A DNA stretch of 64,000 bases from Erginobacter sp964587835 (GTDB lineage Bacteria > Auribacterota > Erginobacteria > Erginobacterales > Erginobacteraceae), in the NCBI GenBank assembly GCA_964587835.1, contig CAZPMN010000004.1:60283-124282 (forward strand), written 5' to 3'. Made by a program: the position numbers and the translations under genes. Below the pieces are notes generated by a model that was given only the letters and a program-made list of their open reading frames with translations, had not been told where the DNA came from and searched no databases. Below, piece after piece: positions 61,005 to 64,000 of this stretch. The number at the start of each line of letters is the position of its first letter. Position 1 is the stretch's first letter.

Positions 61005-62957
61005 ATGAACGGCTCAGAACGCAATTTTGGAGTCGGCATACTCTTAAGCCTCCGGGACTCTTTCTCCGCCGGGGCGCAGAAGGCCGAGCGGTCGTTTAAG
61101 GGCCTGAGCGGGGCGGCCGATATTCACGCGCGCCGGATCGAGCAGTCGATGCTGAGGATCAAGCGCGGGGCCCTGATGATGGGGGCGGGGGTGGCGATGA
61201 TGGCCGCTGCCGCCGTACCGGTGAAGATGGCGTCTGATTGGTCATATGGGATGGCGGAAGTCTCCACGCTGGTCAACACGGCCACCTTCGATATGGACAG
61301 GTTCTCCAAGGGGGTCCTGAAAATTGCGGCCTCCGTCGGGGATGTCTCGGAGGCCTCGCAGCGCGCGGCTTATGATCTTCTCTCCGGGATCCAAGGACTC
61401 ACCGAAACGCAATACCTGGCAGTTTACGAAAAGGCCGCAAAGGCTGCCGTGGCCGGCGTCTCCGATATTAACACTTCTCTCAATCTGGGTATGGGGATCC
61501 TGAATGCCTATGGAATGGACGTCAATGAACTGGATAGACTATACGATCAGCTTTTTACAACCGTCCAGTTGGGAGTGACCACTTACAGCGAACTGGGGGG
61601 AAGTCTGGGCAAAGTGTTAACAACGGCCAAGCTGGCGAAAGTGGAAGTCGGGCAGGTGTTGGGAGGTGTCGCAGCGCTGACCAAAGCGGGCATTCCGACC
61701 TCCGAGGCGGTAACGGCGATCAATGCCCTGCTTATGGCGATGGCCGCCCCGGAGGAGAAGGCGTCCAAAGAGCTGGAGAGGCTGGGGGGAGCCGCTTACG
61801 TGGCCGCGCGCGAGTCGGGGGACCTGATCGAGCAAATGCGGATATTCGCCCCGCTGGTCAAAAACCTGGCCGACATCCGGAAGCTCACCCCGGAGCGGGA
61901 AGCAATCAAGGCTTTCGGAGCTCTTACCCAAAACCTGAAACAGTTTATTGAAATCGCACGCCAGACCAGCGATCCCAGGGCCGGGACTTATCTGGAAGCC
62001 TTCGACAAAATGGCCAAAGAGATGAAGAAGAAACTGGAGGTGATAGGTGCCACGCTTAAGCGATTTATGATCCTGGCTGGAATGCCCCTCTTAAGCGTGT
62101 TGACTCCCGTTGCGGATAAGTTTGGAAAGCTACTCACGAGGTTGGCAGACTTCGCTGAGGGCCACCCAGGTTTGTCAAAGGCGGTCCTGGTCCTGGTCGG
62201 GGGCTTAGGTGCGTTGGTTTTTATCCTCGGAACCGGATTCATGGCTGCCGGTCTCTTCGGCCTGGCAATGACCAAGGCCGCGGTGGGGATGGGGTTCTAC
62301 TCGACCAGCCTCGGGCCGGCGATCGCCGGGACCTGGGCCCTGCTCGGCCCCTGGGTAGCAGTGCTCGCCATTGCCGTCGCCCTGGCCGCGGCGGTTTACC
62401 TGGTTATCAAAAACTGGAAGGCGATTGAGGGGTTTTTCGTGGGGCTGTGGGGCCGGATCGTCGGCGGGATCCGGTCGTTTGTGGCGACGATTAAAGAGGT
62501 TTTCAAGAAGGTGGCGGACTTCTTCCTGGCGCCGTTTAGGGCAATCTGGGCGGCGATCCAGAAGGCCATATCCTATATTCCGAACTGGGCGCTGCCAGCG
62601 GGGCTGGAGCGACTGAAAACCGCGGCGGTGACCGCGGGGACGATCGGGGTGACGGCGATCGCTTCTCCGGCAACCTCGGTGGCGGCGATGCGGCCCGTGG
62701 TGCCGGCGGAGAACCGGGTTCCGCGGGCAATGAGCGGGTCCGCGCAGGTGCTCGAGCGGGAGGTTGTCCTCAATGAGCAGCTCCGAAAGCCCGAGGGGCT
62801 TACCGAGCAGCAAGCGGAGCGGATGATACAAAAGCTCGACGACTTCAGTCGTAAATCAATCGAGATGAAGGCTCGACTGTTTCTGGATAGTGACCAAATT
62901 GCCGAGACGGTCAGTAAGCGGCAGTATCAGAGGCATATGGAGCGAGGCCCCCGGTAA
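61005..62957 (+). CDS. phage tail tape-measure protein (TP901 type)
   Basis: 650 residues. The region about 75-330 (MAEVSTLVNTATFDMDRFSKGVLKIAASVGDVSEASQRAAYDLLSGIQGLTETQ ... ALTKAGIPTSEAVTAINALLMAMA) is the TP901 tape-measure core; hydrophobic helices follow at about 385-410 and 430-460, and the tail is helical. In phages this protein sets tail length and enters the membrane. Here no other tail, capsid or terminase gene is next to it. The frame is intact from ATG 61005 (in-frame stop at 60972). Confidence 0.85.
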   Translation: MNGSERNFGVGILLSLRDSFSAGAQKAERSFKGLSGAADIHARRIEQSMLRIKRGALMMGAGVAMMAAAAVPVKMASDWSYGMAEVSTLVNTATFDMDRFSKGVLKIAASVGDVSEASQRAAYDLLSGIQGLTETQYLAVYEKAAKAAVAGVSDINTSLNLGMGILNAYGMDVNELDRLYDQLFTTVQLGVTTYSELGGSLGKVLTTAKLAKVEVGQVLGGVAALTKAGIPTSEAVTAINALLMAMAAPEEKASKELERLGGAAYVAARESGDLIEQMRIFAPLVKNLADIRKLTPEREAIKAFGALTQNLKQFIEIARQTSDPRAGTYLEAFDKMAKEMKKKLEVIGATLKRFMILAGMPLLSVLTPVADKFGKLLTRLADFAEGHPGLSKAVLVLVGGLGALVFILGTGFMAAGLFGLAMTKAAVGMGFYSTSLGPAIAGTWALLGPWVAVLAIAVALAAAVYLVIKNWKAIEGFFVGLWGRIVGGIRSFVATIKEVFKKVADFFLAPFRAIWAAIQKAISYIPNWALPAGLERLKTAAVTAGTIGVTAIASPATSVAAMRPVVPAENRVPRAMSGSAQVLEREVVLNEQLRKPEGLTEQQAERMIQKLDDFSRKSIEMKARLFLDSDQIAETVSKRQYQRHMERGPR

Positions 62958-63386
62958 ATGAAAAGGAGCAAATCCAAAAGGCTGAAACGGCAAAAACGGC
63001 AAAAGAAACACTCGAGCCGCCCGACCGTCGGCAACCCGTTTCTGCGAACTCTCGCGACCGGCCACCCCTCGCAGCGCGAAGTATTCAACTCCCCTGAAGC
63101 GAAAATCCTGGCCGACGCCGCCTTTGCCGTGGCGGTCGCCAGACCTCCGAGCAATCCCGACGCCGGCGCCTACTTGGCAGCGTTGCAATCCATCCTCCCA
63201 AAAACAACTTACGACCTCGAGGGGATTTTTATCCTTACGTTGGGTACCCTGGCCATTATCCAAAACGCCGGGCGTCAATCGACATTGCTCGAGATCCTGG
63301 AGGATATGGACCGGCGGCTTTCGCCGGCAGAAAAAAGCGACTATGAGGCCGAGATTAAAACCTACGTCACCTGGCTTTATGGCTAA
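62958..63386 (+). CDS. unknown protein following the tape-measure gene
   Basis: 142 residues, starting directly at the tape-measure stop (TAAATG). The first 25 residues are very basic (KRSKSKRLKRQKRQKKHSSR), suggesting nucleic-acid or membrane contact; the rest is helical with a hydrophobic patch GIFILTLGTLAIIQ. I do not recognise a family. Coupling suggests a linked role. Confidence 0.6.
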   Translation: MKRSKSKRLKRQKRQKKHSSRPTVGNPFLRTLATGHPSQREVFNSPEAKILADAAFAVAVARPPSNPDAGAYLAALQSILPKTTYDLEGIFILTLGTLAIIQNAGRQSTLLEILEDMDRRLSPAEKSDYEAEIKTYVTWLYG

Positions 63387-63408
63387 TTTAAATATCCCCT
63401 GCCCTCGC

Positions 63409-63533
63409 GGATCCGGAACCACCCCCAGCCCCCTCCCCCGGCAACGTCAATTTCCCGATTGACTTGTCACGGGGGCTGGGGACCGGATCCCTTTTGAGCG
63501 CACCGCCGCGCCGCACAAAAAACCGCGCGGCGC
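63409..63533. repeat. nested long inverted repeat and GC hairpin
   Basis: GGATCCGG (63409-63416) pairs with 63483-63490; CCCCAGCCCCC (63423-63433) pairs with 63471-63481; TCAAT pairs with ATTGA inside. GCGCCGC (63508-63514) pairs with GCGGCGC (63527-63533). The structure follows the unknown gene and may be its transcript end or a site of the element. The rest up to about 63.78 kb is GC-rich with no convincing gene. Confidence 0.6.
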
Positions 63534-63783
63534 AGCTCCTCTTCTGGCGTGTCCCCGGTCCCGGGTCTGCCTGGTCGGCTCCCCTTCCCCCCGACCCGGT
63601 TTCAGCCCGGCCCCCCGCCTATCCCCCTGCTGGCCGGGCTGAAACCGCCCCTCGCCTGTGCGCCAAGGCTTTATCTCGAAACCAAGCCCCAGGTAGGCAA
63701 CAACCTCCGCCCGAGCCTAAGCCGATTCCACTGTCTCCCTCACCTGGCGGCTGCGCATTGGACCCTTGGCAGCCCCCGGGGCT

Positions 63784-63972
63784 ATTCCGGCGCCGGAGCT
63801 CCTGGTAGGAGCCGTCGACGTTGTCCTCCCGGTCCATCTGCTCTTTGAGGTCGCCGTACTCGGGGTTTTCTTGGGCGGCTTGGACTACTTGGCGGGCTTT
63901 GGAGATGGTGTCTGTGCTTCGGCCGGTAGCCTTGGCAGCTCGATCTTGCGTATTTCGGAGCAAGGTAGCCAC
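63784..63972 (-). pseudogene. ParB/MT-A70-associated HTH fragment
   Basis: A GTG at 63972 opens about 63 residues (TQDRAAKATGRSTDTISKARQVV, EYGDLKEQMDREDNVDGSYQELRRR) resembling the helical DNA-binding part of phage ParB-like or MT-A70 methyltransferase-linked proteins. A TGA lies directly upstream in frame and the frame decays after RRR, so it is probably a remnant. The repeated GTGGCTACCTTG (63961-63972 and again further right) may mark a rearrangement. Confidence 0.4.
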
Positions 63973-64000
63973 TCATTCCGCTCCAAGGTAGCCACCTATT

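Noticed and set aside
60827..61099. 90-codon open frame before the tape-measure gene
   Set aside because: It overlaps the tape-measure start in another frame, is Arg/Gly-rich, and has no recognisable pattern.
63464..63848. Two overlapping plus-strand open frames of about 100 codons
   Set aside because: Both are Pro/Arg/Gly-rich, without ribosome sites or family patterns, and arise from the GC-rich repeat area.

Overview
The window is GC-rich bacterial chromosome from a Gram-negative-type cell: there is an OmpW-like outer-membrane barrel gene, several lipoproteins with lipobox cysteines, and tmRNA and tRNA genes, but no rRNA. Many core genes are present in a dense, mostly minus-strand layout. 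The content (a metalloenzyme-type presumed homoserine kinase beside lysC and hom, cimA beside valS, recA-recX-alaS, proC-yggT-yggU) fits an uncultivated lineage such as Omnitrophota or a relative, or a deltaproteobacterial-type genome. That placement is inference; nothing in the window fixes the phylum.

Region 1 (1-20.0 kb) is a cell-surface glycan locus. It holds five family-2 glycosyltransferase genes (one a double-domain fusion), large membrane proteins of GT-C type, a Wzx-like flippase, four class I methyltransferases, two cobalamin-binding radical SAM proteins and one further radical SAM protein. A VapBC toxin-antitoxin pair with its own promoter sits inside it at 17.4-18.1 kb. Region 2 (20.4-37.6 kb) is a long co-directional minus-strand run: hom, presumed homoserine kinase, lysC, cimA, valS, nadC, a CheY-like regulator, coaX, mnmA, pncC, thpR, recA, recX, alaS. 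Region 3 (37.8-57.4 kb) starts with tRNA-Pro(GGG) and the OmpW-like gene. It continues, mostly on the minus strand, with a GT-C-like membrane protein, a YbgC thioesterase, an NtrC-type two-component pair, yggU-yggT-proC, small lipoproteins, DUF72, a SAM hydrolase, ridA, rsmB, fmt, DUF192, a DUF1189-like membrane protein, a phosphatase-OB fusion, a cell-wall amidase and a 5'-nucleotidase-family lipoprotein.

Region 4 (57.5-64 kb) is tmRNA (ssrA) followed directly by a tyrosine integrase and a compact integrated element. The element carries a MerR/Xis-type DNA-binding protein, a phage-type replication protein, a DUF5659 protein, an excisionase-like protein, a lone tail tape-measure protein with a downstream unknown gene, and a decayed ParB/MT-A70-associated HTH fragment. 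It runs to or past the right edge. No capsid, portal, terminase or other tail gene is visible, so the tape-measure gene stands out.

Intergenic DNA is unusually repeat-rich. Four families can be seen: (i) a REP-like element beginning TCATTGCGAGG and ending GAAGCAATCTCA, in at least ten places; (ii) heptamer-phased repeats of TTACTGA/TTACCGC and ATTCCCC type; (iii) 9-mer-phased CACGAATTA/CACAGATTA repeats; (iv) clustered GC-rich hairpins, including a 242-bp unit with inverted ends. The heptamer repeats supply the stop codons of several genes and have also entered one radical SAM gene in frame at two places.
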